A DNA stretch of 64,000 bases from Vreelandella salicampi (GCF_013415105.1 NZ_JACCDF010000011.1:62001-126000), one strand, 5' to 3'; counted from the stretch's first letter, positions 19,346-28,832 are shown. The notes: generated by a model not told the origin, from the sequence alone. A program made the numbers and translations.

Positions 19346-20809
19346 TTATGTGCCGCAGAAAGTACGCAATACCTGCTCCTGCTCGCTGGCGGGCGCTGAC
19401 CACTTCCGCGCCTCGGGGGTATCGTCGAATGGCTGCGTCACCACGGCGAGCATGGCATGAAAAGGGGCAAAATCGCCATCCACCGCCGCTTGAATCACCT
19501 CTGCCACGCGGTGGTTGCGCGGAATCACCACCGGGTTGGCTTGAAGCATCGCCTGCCTGCGCGTTTCATCTTGCCCCGCGACCTGCACGCCCTGCCATTC
19601 ATCCAGCCACGGCGCGAGAGCATCGGGCTTATCGGTCAGCGCGAACAGGGCGTCGCGATTTTCTTCGTTCGCGGTTTGGGCATAGCGCGTCAGCGCATCG
19701 AAGGTCGCGGTCATGTCCATACGACCTTGCTGCATTTGCGCTTGTAGCGCTGCCATCATCTGCGCTGCCTGCTCGCTGCCTTCGGCAAGCCCGAGCTTAT
19801 CAGCGCTGATGCGCGCCCACTCCGGGTCAAAATAATCATTAAAGCGGCGCAGCACAGCGGTCGCCTGCTCAACGCGTTCATCTTGGTCGCCTTCAAGCAG
19901 CGGCAGTAGGCACTCGGCAAAACGGGCCAAATTCCACTGGGCGATCACCGGCTGGTTGGAGAACGCGTAGCGCCCACCTTCGTCAATCGAGCTATAGACC
20001 TTCTGCGGGTCAAATGCTTCCATAAACGCGCAGGGGCCGTAGTCGATGGTTTCCCCGGCGATGCTCATGTTGTCGGTATTCATCACGCCGTGAATAAACC
20101 CAACCCCCATCCATTTGGCCACTAACTGCGCTTGACGCTTAAGCACCGCCTCAAATAGCGCCAGATAGGGCGACTTGGCATCGGTGGTTTCGGGGTAGTG
20201 GCGCTCAATGACGTGATCTGCCAGCGCCTTAAGCGCGGCGTGGTCTTGGTGCAAGGCAGCAAACTGGAAGGTTCCCACGCGGATATGGCTTGCCGCCACA
20301 CGGGTCAGCACGGCCCCCGGCTCGGGGAGCTGACGCACGACGCGCTCGCTGGTGGTCACCGCCGCTAATGCGCGCGTGGTGGGCACGCTCATGGCCGCCA
20401 TGGCTTCGCTGACCAGGTATTCGCGCAGCACCGGGCCAAGCGGCGCGCGGCCATCACCGCCGCGGGAGTAAGGCGTGCGCCCGCTACCTTTGAGCTGCAC
20501 ATCGAAACGCCGCCCTTGCGGGTCGACGACCTCGCCGAGCAGCACGGCACGGCCATCGCCAAGCTGTGGGACAAAATTCCCGAACTGATGCCCGGCGTAG
20601 GCGAGCGCCACCGGCTCAGCCCCCGGCGGCAGCTGATTGCCGCTAAACCAGCCGGCAAGCGTGGCCTCATCCGGCGGCTCGGCGCCGCCGAGGTGTGCGG
20701 CAAGCTCGGCGTTAAATGCGATTAATGCAGGCGCTTTAACCGGCGTAGGCTGGCATGTTGACCACAGCATTTCCGGTAAGCGCGTATACGATGTGTCAAA
20801 GGTGAGCAC
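19346..20809 (-). CDS. selO: Protein adenylyltransferase SelO (YdiU/UPF0061)
   Basis: SelO is a pseudokinase-fold enzyme that binds ATP upside-down and AMPylates Ser/Thr/Tyr residues of redox proteins. The 487-residue length is typical. It shows YAGHQFGNFVPQLGDGRA (about 68-85), DVQLKGSGRTPYSRGGDGRAPLGP (about 100-124; key Lys in LKGSG), GVMNTDNMSIAGETIDYGPCAF (catalytic loop and metal-binding DYG, about 240-262). The bacterial form here ends ...LRTFCGT and retains a penultimate-region Cys, where eukaryotic SelO has a selenocysteine. Stands alone between dinB and a sirtuin gene. Confidence 0.95.
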   Translation of the reverse strand: MLTFDTSYTRLPEMLWSTCQPTPVKAPALIAFNAELAAHLGGAEPPDEATLAGWFSGNQLPPGAEPVALAYAGHQFGNFVPQLGDGRAVLLGEVVDPQGRRFDVQLKGSGRTPYSRGGDGRAPLGPVLREYLVSEAMAAMSVPTTRALAAVTTSERVVRQLPEPGAVLTRVAASHIRVGTFQFAALHQDHAALKALADHVIERHYPETTDAKSPYLALFEAVLKRQAQLVAKWMGVGFIHGVMNTDNMSIAGETIDYGPCAFMEAFDPQKVYSSIDEGGRYAFSNQPVIAQWNLARFAECLLPLLEGDQDERVEQATAVLRRFNDYFDPEWARISADKLGLAEGSEQAAQMMAALQAQMQQGRMDMTATFDALTRYAQTANEENRDALFALTDKPDALAPWLDEWQGVQVAGQDETRRQAMLQANPVVIPRNHRVAEVIQAAVDGDFAPFHAMLAVVTQPFDDTPEARKWSAPASEQEQVLRTFCGT

Positions 20810-20864
20810 GATGACCTCCTCGTTGGCTGTACGAGTAGGATAGCAAAATACCCGACTATTTTAA

Positions 20865-21773
20865 TCAGGTTTCTGACGGTAGCCTCCAAGGCGTGCCGTG
20901 ATGATGATCCTCAAGCACGTGAACGGCGCGTTCGAGCACCGGCGTTAGCGGCGCGCGCCATTGGTGGGATAACAGCGCATCGGCGCGGGTAACACCGAGC
21001 GAAAGCGATGCCAGTGGCAGCCCCGCCTCATGCGCGGCGCGGCAAAAACGGTAGCCGGAAAACACCATTAATGAGGTGCCTACACAAAGCACACCTTGAG
21101 CGCGCGATAAGCCCGCTTCAGCGGCTATGCGACGCGCAGGCGGCACCACATCGCCGTAATAGACCACATCGGGCTTTAAGATACCGCCGCAGCGTGGGCA
21201 GTCCATCACCTGGAACGCATTAAAGTCGGTTTCCAGGTCGGCATCACCGTCTGGGGCATGCTGGGCATTCAAGGCGGCGAATTCCGGGTTCATTCGCGCC
21301 ATCTCCGCGTGCATGGCGTGGCGCATCAGCTGGTAGCCGCAGCCCATGCACTTGACCAGATCGGCGCGGCCGTGCAAGTCGATCACCCGCCGCGAGCCCG
21401 CGCGTTGGTGTAGGCGGTCAACATTTTGAGTGACCAGCAGCTCAACGTAGCCCATGGCTTCAAGCGCGGCCAGCGCCCGGTGCGCACCGCTCACCTGCGC
21501 TTCGCTCAGCGCTTTAAAGCCCACCAACGCCCGCGCCCAATAGCGCTTTCGCACGCTATTGGAGGCCATGAAATCGCCGTGCTGCACCGGCGGCGAGCGT
21601 TTCCACTGGCCTGCCGCATCGCGGTAGTCGGGTATACCGCTATCGGTGCTGACACCCGCGCCGGTAATCACCCAAAGTTTTGGGTGTCGGGCGATATACG
21701 CCGCCAGCGCATCGCCCGCCTGCTCCACGTGCGGTATCGCTGGCGTGTCGACCACTTTCTTTACCTGCATCAA
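20865..21773 (-). CDS. Sir2-family NAD-dependent protein deacylase
   Basis: This class III deacylase consumes NAD+ to remove acyl groups from lysines. The Rossmann motif GAGVSTDSGIPDYRD is at about 39-53, TQNVDRLHQRAG (about 122-133) holds the NAD and catalytic elements, and the catalytic His is in DLHGR. Four zinc ligands come from CMGCGY and CPRCGG, with an insertion of about 50 residues between the pairs, longer than in E. coli CobB. GTSLMVFSGYRF follows. The 302-residue length fits the SIR2 class II group. Divergent from the ubiquinone-hydroxylase-like gene, with a 12-bp repeat array between them. Confidence 0.93.
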   Translation of the reverse strand: MMQVKKVVDTPAIPHVEQAGDALAAYIARHPKLWVITGAGVSTDSGIPDYRDAAGQWKRSPPVQHGDFMASNSVRKRYWARALVGFKALSEAQVSGAHRALAALEAMGYVELLVTQNVDRLHQRAGSRRVIDLHGRADLVKCMGCGYQLMRHAMHAEMARMNPEFAALNAQHAPDGDADLETDFNAFQVMDCPRCGGILKPDVVYYGDVVPPARRIAAEAGLSRAQGVLCVGTSLMVFSGYRFCRAAHEAGLPLASLSLGVTRADALLSHQWRAPLTPVLERAVHVLEDHHHGTPWRLPSET

Positions 21774-21830
21774 TGTTTGCCCACTGTTTCTTTACCGTGG
21801 AAGGCTCACCTCTAGGCAAGCCTTGTACCT

Positions 21831-21914
21831 CTCAACGATACTGTCTTGAGTACGATTTCGAGTACGGTCTCAAGTACGAACTTGGATACTATCTCAAATA
21901 CCGTCTTATGTAGT
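21831..21914. repeat. Degenerate 12-bp tandem repeat array
   Basis: Seven consecutive 12-mers start at 21831, 21843, 21855, 21867, 21879, 21891 and 21903. They follow a loose consensus (G/A)TCT(C/T)(A/G)AGTAC(G/T); the second to fourth copies agree best (for example GTCTTGAGTACG, ATTTCGAGTACG, GTCTCAAGTACG). The array fills much of the region between the divergent sirtuin and Ubi-type hydroxylase genes. All reading frames through it are open for a stretch, but no start with a ribosome site is seen, so I treat it as non-coding and possibly regulatory. Confidence 0.75.
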
Positions 21915-21987
21915 GGTTTGAAGAAACCGTGTAAATGTCAGCGTTATCGCTTGCGCTGGCCATCAGTTTTCTGTGGGAGAGGGCAGC

Positions 21988-23160
21988 ATGCAACGGGATC
22001 ACGAAATTGTCATTGTCGGCGGCGGTATGGTCGGTGCGGCACTGGCCGCGCGCCTGGGTTACGCTGGGTTAAACGTCGGCTTGGTCGAGCGCGGCGACGC
22101 GCCCACAGCGCCTAGTGGCGACTTTGATCTACGGATCTCCTCGCTCAACGCGCGCTCGCTTGCGTTTATCGAAGCCAGCGGAACGGAGCTACCCGAGGCG
22201 CGCTGCTGCTCGTTTCGTCATATTGAAGTATGGAACCAAGGCGGCAAGGGCCACAGCCTGTTTTCCGCAGACGATAGCGGCCTTGAGCGCTTTGGCGTTT
22301 TTATCGAGAACCGCGCCCTGCAATACGCGCTTTGGGAGCGTTTAAAAACCCTACCCGGTGTCACCTGCTACACCCAGTGCGCGCCGATTTCGACGCTCAC
22401 CAGCAGCGACTCCCGCTTGGTCGAGCTGGATAACGGCAAAACCCTCAACGCGGATCTGGTCGTCGGCGCTGACGGCGCGCGCTCGACGCTACGCGAGCTA
22501 GCCGGTATCGATATCACCACCTACGACTATCACCAGCGCGCGCTAATCACCAACGTGGAAACCGAGCTGCCTCAGCAGGACGTTAGCTGGCAGTGTTTCA
22601 CCCCCACCGGCCCAGTCTCGATGTTGCCGCTGCCGGGCCATCACGCCTCGCTGATCTGGTACGACAGCGATGCGGCCATCCGCGACCGGGAAATGCTCAC
22701 CGACAACGGCCTCAAAGCCGCCATCGAAGCGGCCTTCCCTAAACGCTTGGGCAACCTGATTCGCGTTACCGGCCACGCCAGCTTTCCGATCAAACGTCAG
22801 CATGCCAAGCGCTATATCGCCAAACGGCTTGCTTTAATTGGCGATGCCGCGCACGTAGTTCACCCGCTGGCCGGGCAAGGGTTGAATATTGGCCTGCACG
22901 ATGCCGACGCCCTTGCCGACATACTCCTTGCCCAGCGCGATGTAGGCGATGCTAAAGGGCTACGCCGCTTTGAGATTCAGCGCCGTTTCGCCAACCAGGC
23001 CATGATTACCGCCACCGACGGTTTTCATCACCTCTTCACCGGTAGCGCGCCACTGCGCCGCTTGGGGGATGCAAGCTTACAGCTTGCCGAACGCTTCCCG
23101 CTCGCCAAACGCATGATGATGCAACAGGCCAACGGGCTGAATCCGTTTAAACGAGGCTAA
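21988..23160 (+). CDS. UbiH/UbiF/Coq6-family FAD-dependent hydroxylase
   Basis: A flavoprotein monooxygenase of the ubiquinone-biosynthesis family that hydroxylates the quinone ring using NAD(P)H and O2. The start at 21988 follows GGGAGAGGG. The 390 residues show the FAD motif EIVIVGGGMVGAALAARLG (about 6-24), the family DG motif LVVGADGARSTLRELAG (about 155-171), and the second FAD motif RLALIGDAAHVVHPLAGQGLNIGLHDADALAD (about 282-313). Which ring position it acts on (UbiF, UbiH or UbiI role) cannot be settled from the sequence. It is divergent from the sirtuin gene and followed by a cyclase gene. Confidence 0.9.
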   Translation: MQRDHEIVIVGGGMVGAALAARLGYAGLNVGLVERGDAPTAPSGDFDLRISSLNARSLAFIEASGTELPEARCCSFRHIEVWNQGGKGHSLFSADDSGLERFGVFIENRALQYALWERLKTLPGVTCYTQCAPISTLTSSDSRLVELDNGKTLNADLVVGADGARSTLRELAGIDITTYDYHQRALITNVETELPQQDVSWQCFTPTGPVSMLPLPGHHASLIWYDSDAAIRDREMLTDNGLKAAIEAAFPKRLGNLIRVTGHASFPIKRQHAKRYIAKRLALIGDAAHVVHPLAGQGLNIGLHDADALADILLAQRDVGDAKGLRRFEIQRRFANQAMITATDGFHHLFTGSAPLRRLGDASLQLAERFPLAKRMMMQQANGLNPFKRG

Positions 23161-23296
23161 GACGTAGGCATAAAGCATGAGATATGCTGGGCCGTCAGGC
23201 AACGTTAGTCAGCGCCACGGTGGCCCGCATCTGGTAAGCTCACTAGCTCATTTCGGTGACAGCATGTTTTCATGCAAACGACAGGATGAATGGGCA

Positions 23297-25180
23297 ATGC
23301 AAGCATGGCAGAGACAGTGGTGGATGCTTTCCATCGCGATACTTTTCACTCTCTGCCTGCCGGGTGAGACGTTTGCCCAAACGCCGCTGTTACTGGATGA
23401 GCAGCAAAAAGAGGTAGAACTGTCAGACGAAGTTGCCTATTTCCGCCATCGCGGGGAGGAGCTCAGCCCTCAAGAGGCGTTGAAGCGCTTTAAAGATAAT
23501 GCCCCTGATACTATCCATCGGGGCGAGCGCAATTTTGGTCTGACGCGCGACACTATCTGGCTGTATATCCCGCTACAGCGCTTATCTGACACCGTTCAGC
23601 CTTGGTATTTAGAAGTAGGACACGCCTCTTTGGATCATGTCGCGCTCTTTCAACGTGCGCCAGGCGCCAACGACGCGAGGTCTCGCTGGCAGAAGCAAGT
23701 ATCCGGCGACCTACTGCCTTTCTCCTCGCGTAGCGTGCCTCACCTACATCATGTGTTTGCCCTGTCAGAACTCACCGCCGCCGATACATCAGCCCCCTTA
23801 TCGCAAGATATTCTCCTCCGCGTCCGCTCGCAAGGCACCCTGACGGTCCCCTTAACGCTGTGGACCCAAGACGCCCTTTGGCAGCGCGATCAAAACCACT
23901 ATATGGTCTTGGGCTTATATTACGGCATTCTGCTCAGCCTTTTGATTTATAACCTTTTCTTGTATTTCGCCTTACGCGATACGCTGTATGTCACTTATTC
24001 CGGTTATGTCCTCTTCCTCGCCATTGGCCAGGCCGGGCTATCTGGCGTCACAGGGCAATTTCTGTTTCCGGACTGGGGGTGGCTGACGCACATGACGCCC
24101 ACGGCCGGCGTTTCAGCGGCGGGGATTTTTGGCTCCCTGTTTGTACAACGCTTTCTAGGCTCAGCGCCGCGAAAATTACGCCTACACTGGCTAATGCCAA
24201 CCATTAGCGTGGCTTACGCGCTGACGTTGCTTACTGCTTTATTGGTCTCGTACAACGTAGCGGCCATCGCGGTAAATCTTATTTCGCTGGTTTTCGTCGT
24301 ATCGGCCGCCTCACTCGGGGTTACCAGCCTACTTCAAAGAGAACCCGGCGCGCGTTTTTTCGTCGTGGCTTGGCTATTTTTCCTGTGTGGTGTGATGGTG
24401 ATTTCCCTGCATAATTTGGGTGTTTTACCCAGTTCTTTTCTCGTTTCCAATGCCATGATGATCGGCTCCGCCGTCGAGATGCTTCTGCTCTCGCTGGCAC
24501 TGGCGGATCGTATTCAGAACCTGCAGCAACAGAAAGAAAAGGCACAGGCAGAGGCCATCACCAATCGCCAAAAACGGCTGGAAATCGAGCGGTTTAACAA
24601 AGAGGCGCTGGAAAGCCGGGTGAAACAACGCACGTTTGAACTTGAGGAAGCCAATCGCCTTCTTCACATCAGCCAAAAGCAACTCGAACATCAGGCGAGC
24701 CACGACGCGCTCACCGGCTTGGCCAATCGCCAATATTTGCATCGCCGCACGCAAGAAACGTTGGCCTACGCAAAGCGCCATGACCAGCATCTAGCGCTTG
24801 CCGTCATTGATCTTGACGACTTTAAACCGATCAACGACATCCATGGCCACGCCGTGGGTGACCAGATGCTCGCCGAAACGGCAACGCGTTTGTGTGACTG
24901 CGTGCGAACCAGCGACACCGTGGCACGCATTGGCGGTGACGAGTTCGTGATTTTATATGCGCCGCCGATTGAGCCCGACGATATTGAAACACTGCGCGCC
25001 AGACTCACCGCCTGTACGAATACGCCCATTATCCTCGCTAACGACCTTTCCGTCACCTTATCGCTCAGTGTCGGGATAAGTATTTATCCCACCGATGGCC
25101 AAAACATTGATGATCTCTTTACCGCTGCCGACAATGCCATGTACACGCATAAAGCATCGCGCAAGTCACAGCGGCGCTAG
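23297..25180 (+). CDS. 7TM-DISM diguanylate cyclase
   Basis: A membrane-bound c-di-GMP synthase. The chosen start gives a clean signal peptide (WWMLSIAILFTLCLPGETFAQ); two upstream ATGs are in frame but would bury it. An extracytoplasmic beta-sandwich sensor (7TMR-DISMED2, about 25-175) is followed by seven membrane helices (about 190-400), a coiled coil (about 410-470) and a GGDEF domain (about 475-625). The active site GGDEF is intact at 546-550, and the RxxD inhibitory site (RTSD) lies five residues before it. The sensor probably binds a carbohydrate-like or small ligand; this is not known. A second cyclase gene lies 8 kb upstream. Confidence 0.93.
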   Translation: MQAWQRQWWMLSIAILFTLCLPGETFAQTPLLLDEQQKEVELSDEVAYFRHRGEELSPQEALKRFKDNAPDTIHRGERNFGLTRDTIWLYIPLQRLSDTVQPWYLEVGHASLDHVALFQRAPGANDARSRWQKQVSGDLLPFSSRSVPHLHHVFALSELTAADTSAPLSQDILLRVRSQGTLTVPLTLWTQDALWQRDQNHYMVLGLYYGILLSLLIYNLFLYFALRDTLYVTYSGYVLFLAIGQAGLSGVTGQFLFPDWGWLTHMTPTAGVSAAGIFGSLFVQRFLGSAPRKLRLHWLMPTISVAYALTLLTALLVSYNVAAIAVNLISLVFVVSAASLGVTSLLQREPGARFFVVAWLFFLCGVMVISLHNLGVLPSSFLVSNAMMIGSAVEMLLLSLALADRIQNLQQQKEKAQAEAITNRQKRLEIERFNKEALESRVKQRTFELEEANRLLHISQKQLEHQASHDALTGLANRQYLHRRTQETLAYAKRHDQHLALAVIDLDDFKPINDIHGHAVGDQMLAETATRLCDCVRTSDTVARIGGDEFVILYAPPIEPDDIETLRARLTACTNTPIILANDLSVTLSLSVGISIYPTDGQNIDDLFTAADNAMYTHKASRKSQRR

Positions 25181-25201
25181 CGGACAACACAAGGAGACAA
25201 C

Positions 25202-26311
25202 ATGCCACGCTTTCCCGACCATCTGCAGGGTGACGGCCCGCATAATCCTTTCCCGGGTATCAAGGTATTGGAGCGCAAACTCGGCCACCCGATTCCTCAC
25301 CGTTTGGGCTCCAACGAGGGCCTGGACATGCCCCACCGCGCGCTGCGTGAGTACTTCGGCGATGCGCTGGCTGAGCAGGCTTATGCCTACGGCGATGCCG
25401 AAGCCCTGGGCGTTCGGCAGCGCGTCAGTCATCAGCAAGGGATCCCGCTTGAGGCGCTTTTGGTGGATGCCGGCGCCGATAGCCTGATGGCCTTGGCACT
25501 CCGCGCCACCTGTACGCTGGGGTGTTGCGTGGTGGCCACCGCAGGCACTTACCCGACATTCGGCTATTTTGCCCGCGGCGAGGGTTGTCACGTCGTGGAG
25601 CCGGCTTATCAACAAGCCCCCGGCTTGCTGGCGCCCGATTTGGAAGCGCTAAATCGCGCTGCCCACGCCGAAGACGCACGCTTGGTTTATCTCGCCAACC
25701 CCGATAACCCCAGCGGCCATTTGCACACGGAGGCGGACATTCGCGCCCTGCGCAAACAACTTCCCAAAGATTGTTGGCTGTTGCTTGATGAAGCCTACGG
25801 CGACTTCCGCGACGATGCACAAAGCGGCGTGCTAGCCAGCGTATTGCCCGGCGTTATTCGCCTGCGCACGCTGTCCAAAGCGCACGGCCTGGCGGGGCTA
25901 CGCATCGGCTACGCCATCGCCGAGCCGGAAACGCTGGCGATGCTGATGAAAGTAAGGATTCACTACGCGGTCTCCACGCTGACTCAGGCGGCGGCCGAGG
26001 TGGTGCTGGATCACCCTGACGAGACCCGCGCGCATATTCATGCAGTGACAGCCCGGCGGGAAAAACTGGCCCAGCATTTTCGCGCGCTCGGTGCGGACGT
26101 ACTGCCCAGCGCGACCAATTTTGTCGGTATCCGGCTGCCTAGCGTTGAGTTGGCCGGCACCGTCCACCAACAACTACTCAGCGAGGGCACGCTGATCGCC
26201 CGGTTGGGGCATCCGTCGATTGCCAACGTACTCAGGATTACCGCGCTGGAAGACGCGCTCACGCCGGGGCGTTTGGCGCCGGTGGAAGACGCCTTGCGCC
26301 AAGTTAGTTAG
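25202..26311 (+). CDS. HisC-like class I/II aminotransferase
   Basis: A PLP-dependent fold-type I aminotransferase of 369 residues. Motifs are LGSNEGLDMP-type (here RLGSNEG, about 36-42), VDAGADSLMALALRA in the PLP phosphate region, LANPDNPSGHLHTE (Asn that contacts the cofactor), LLDEAYGDF (Asp/Tyr), and RTLSKAHGLAGLRIGYAIA, where K of SKAHG is the Schiff-base Lys. The pattern is closest to histidinol-phosphate aminotransferases, but without his genes nearby it may act on aromatic or other amino acids. A strong AAGGAG precedes the ATG. Convergent with the DksA-like gene. Confidence 0.88.
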   Translation: MPRFPDHLQGDGPHNPFPGIKVLERKLGHPIPHRLGSNEGLDMPHRALREYFGDALAEQAYAYGDAEALGVRQRVSHQQGIPLEALLVDAGADSLMALALRATCTLGCCVVATAGTYPTFGYFARGEGCHVVEPAYQQAPGLLAPDLEALNRAAHAEDARLVYLANPDNPSGHLHTEADIRALRKQLPKDCWLLLDEAYGDFRDDAQSGVLASVLPGVIRLRTLSKAHGLAGLRIGYAIAEPETLAMLMKVRIHYAVSTLTQAAAEVVLDHPDETRAHIHAVTARREKLAQHFRALGADVLPSATNFVGIRLPSVELAGTVHQQLLSEGTLIARLGHPSIANVLRITALEDALTPGRLAPVEDALRQVS

Positions 26312-26317
26312 CGCCGC

Positions 26318-26659
26318 TTACTCGGCGCAATCGATACACTTGAGAACCAGCGGGTCCCAGTTCAGGCGTTTGGCACCGATCCATTCGCCGCATTCGATGC
26401 ACTCGCCAAACTCCTCGTTATCGAGCCGCTGCAGAGCGCCGACGATGCGCTTGAGTTTGAGCTGGCGGCGCTCCTCTTCGGCTTTCGCCATCGCTTGGCC
26501 CTGCAGCGCGTCCATTCTTGAGAGCCGCCCCACCGAGGTTTGATCCAGCACCACCGTATCGCGGGAAAACTCGCTGTCTTCGCTTTCTGCTTTCAGCTCT
26601 TCGCGCAATCGCAAAAGCTTTTCTCTGACCGCATCGGCATCCAGCTCGGGATGATTCAT
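26318..26659 (-). CDS. DksA/TraR-family C4 zinc-finger protein
   Basis: A small (113 residues) RNA-polymerase secondary-channel regulator type. The start at 26659 (MNHPELDADAV) follows GAGGAG; the frame stays open upstream without a ribosome site. Residues about 10-75 form a helical hairpin (AVREKLLRLREELKAESEDSEFSRDT and LQGQAMAKAEEERRQLKLKRIVGALQRLD), and the C-terminus has a C4 zinc finger CIECG-x(17)-CIDCAE. The canonical DxxDxA tip of true DksA is not evident; SRMDALQGQAMA takes its place. It is therefore probably a DksA paralogue rather than DksA itself. Confidence 0.88.
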   Translation of the reverse strand: MNHPELDADAVREKLLRLREELKAESEDSEFSRDTVVLDQTSVGRLSRMDALQGQAMAKAEEERRQLKLKRIVGALQRLDNEEFGECIECGEWIGAKRLNWDPLVLKCIDCAE

Positions 26660-26768
26660 GCCCGTCTCCTCTTTGTCAGCTATTAAGGGGTGCCTGCCTG
26701 CTACACTAGCGGCTTTTATCTCACTTGTTGAGAGCCGCTTTTGACGAACACTGTTATGGGATAATGCC

Positions 26769-27959
26769 ATGGGATATCGCACGCTGCTGCGTGAACACCG
26801 CCCTTTACTGAGCATCGCCTTTTTAGCGATGTTCAGTTCAAGCCTGGGGCAAAGCTTTTTTATCGGCCTGTTTCAGGCCCCTATCTCGGAGCACCTAGGC
26901 TTGAGTGTTGGCCAGTTTGGCACCGGCTACGCGGTGGTCACACTGGCGTCAGGGTTTCTCATGCTGCACTTCGGGCCGAAGATTGATTGGATTTCGCCGC
27001 GCCGTTTCGCCATGACGGTGTTGTTGCTGCTCGCCGGGGGGATTGCGCTGCTGACGCTCTCACCCTGGTGGTGGCTCGGGATTCTCGGCTTGGGGCTGGT
27101 GCGCCTGTGCGGCCAAGGAATGCTCACCCACTTGGGCAACACGCTCGCCGCGCGGGAATTCACCCAGCTGCGCGGTCGCGCGATGGGGTTGGTGAGCCTG
27201 GGGATTCCCCTTGGCGAGGCGGCACTACCGCCGCTGGTTGCCGTCACGCTGGTATGGCTTGCCTGGCAGCAGTTTTGGTGGCTTTTCGCGCTGACAATCG
27301 CCCTGCCCTGGGCGTGGCTTTTGATAAAAGCGCCGTGGCCAAATGCCCCCGGCGCTAAGCCCACTCAGCGTGACACTAAAGGGCCGCACCCTTTTCGCGA
27401 GCGCAACTTCTGGCAGCTGCTGCCGCTTTTGATGTCACTGCCTATCACCATGACGGGGCTTTTCATCTACCAAGCGCAGCTGACCGACGCACTGGACAGC
27501 TCGCTGACCGTGTACGCGCTGGCCCTAACCGGCATGGGCATTGCCAAGCTGCCCGGGGCACTACTCGGCGGGCGCTGGGTAGATAAACTCGGCCCGGTGC
27601 GGCTCGCCCGCCTCTATCTGTTCCCCTACGCGCTGGCCATGGTGATCGCGCTACTGGTGGGCGGGCATGTGAGCGTATGGGCATTGATGGTCGGCGGCGG
27701 CTTGGCCATGGGCGCGCAGGAACTGGTCGCCTCCGGGCTATTGATCAAGCTGTGGGGCGCTGAGCATCTGGGTCGGGTACGCTCCGCGCTCAGCGCCTCG
27801 ATGGTGTTCTCCACCGGCATCGCCCCGGCGGTACTTGGTGGGCTACTTGGGGCAGGCGTCACTTTCGAGGTAATTCTCGCCGGGATGCTCGCTTTTATCA
27901 TCGCCGGCTGGCTGCTGGCACAGCCGGTGTTGAGGGTAGCGAAAGCAACAAGTGAGTAA
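26769..27959 (+). CDS. MFS transporter
   Basis: A 396-residue major-facilitator protein with 12 predicted membrane helices and a central cytoplasmic loop (about 195-215, GAKPTQRDTKGPHPFRE). The first-half motif A region is weak: FGPKIDWISPRRFA. The second-half copy is clear: GGRWVDKLGPVRLARLY. The N-terminus (SLGQSFFIGLFQAPISEHLGLS) resembles uncharacterised MFS carriers of proteobacteria. The substrate is unknown. Its end nearly abuts the convergent universal stress protein gene. Confidence 0.88.
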   Translation: MGYRTLLREHRPLLSIAFLAMFSSSLGQSFFIGLFQAPISEHLGLSVGQFGTGYAVVTLASGFLMLHFGPKIDWISPRRFAMTVLLLLAGGIALLTLSPWWWLGILGLGLVRLCGQGMLTHLGNTLAAREFTQLRGRAMGLVSLGIPLGEAALPPLVAVTLVWLAWQQFWWLFALTIALPWAWLLIKAPWPNAPGAKPTQRDTKGPHPFRERNFWQLLPLLMSLPITMTGLFIYQAQLTDALDSSLTVYALALTGMGIAKLPGALLGGRWVDKLGPVRLARLYLFPYALAMVIALLVGGHVSVWALMVGGGLAMGAQELVASGLLIKLWGAEHLGRVRSALSASMVFSTGIAPAVLGGLLGAGVTFEVILAGMLAFIIAGWLLAQPVLRVAKATSE

Positions 27960-27974
27960 ACCCCGCGGTGGTAT

Positions 27975-28832
27975 CTAGCGCAAAATCAGCACCGGCAAGT
28001 GGGCGTTGCGCAGCATCGCGGTGGTGGTGCTGCCAACGAGCAAGTGGCGAATGCGAGAGTGACCGTAGGCACCCATGATAAGCATGTCGATAGCGTTTTC
28101 TTGCTTGTAGGCGCGCAGCGTGGCTTCCACCTCGCCGGCGCGAATCGTGCCTTCGGCTTCGTGCCCGGCGTCGCGCAGGGTGGTCAGTGCCCACTCAAGC
28201 TGGGAGTGGTTCTCTGCGGTATCAGCGCCGACAATCACTACGTGGCAGGCGACGCCTTGAAATAGCGGGCTTTTGGCGAGCATTTCCACGCCTTTGTGCG
28301 CGGTTTTGCTGCCATCAAACGCCATCATGACGTTTTCGGGCGCCTTAAACTCGCCACGCGGCACCATCAAAATCGGGCGGTGCATTTCGCGCACCACCCG
28401 CTCAAGATTAGAGCCCAAGTGGCCACTGGCCTGGTGAGCTGTTTCGCCGCGCTTGCCCACCACGAGCAAGCGCACGTCATCTTCGAGTTCCACCAGGGTT
28501 TCCACCAGTGTGCCATTGCGCTGGCGCGTGGAGGGAGAAACGACGCCTGCGCTGACGGCGCGCTCTTTGGCCGCCTCCAGCATTAAGCGCCCTTGCTCGC
28601 GGGCGACTTTAGCATGTTGCTCCTCAACGTCGGAAAGGCGCTCCAACAGGTGTTCACGGGTGCCTAACCCCAAGTTGCCGGTCAGGTCAGGTTCTGAGGT
28701 TTGTGGGTGATTATCGAGCACGTGTACAAAATCTAACGGCGCATCGAGCGACTGCGCGGCCCAGGCGGCGTAATCGCATACGCCTTCTGAAAACGGTGAG
28801 CTATCAATGGCGGCCAACACCTGATCGGTCAT
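27975..28832 (-). CDS. Tandem-domain universal stress protein (copy 1)
   Basis: A cytosolic stress protein of two fused Usp domains (about 1-140 and 145-285). The second domain ends with the ATP-binding signature G-x2-G-x9-G(S/T) in MGAYGHSRIRHLLVGST; the first has the near match VGKRGETAHQASGHLGS with one extra residue. Binding of ATP is therefore likely in the C-terminal half. It is strongly similar along its length to the protein encoded at 32027-32887, which sits beside a SulP transporter. Standalone gene here. In Halomonas elongata, the Usp protein TeaD regulates an ectoine importer (literature), but no such genes are here. Confidence 0.92.
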   Translation of the reverse strand: MTDQVLAAIDSSPFSEGVCDYAAWAAQSLDAPLDFVHVLDNHPQTSEPDLTGNLGLGTREHLLERLSDVEEQHAKVAREQGRLMLEAAKERAVSAGVVSPSTRQRNGTLVETLVELEDDVRLLVVGKRGETAHQASGHLGSNLERVVREMHRPILMVPRGEFKAPENVMMAFDGSKTAHKGVEMLAKSPLFQGVACHVVIVGADTAENHSQLEWALTTLRDAGHEAEGTIRAGEVEATLRAYKQENAIDMLIMGAYGHSRIRHLLVGSTTTAMLRNAHLPVLILR

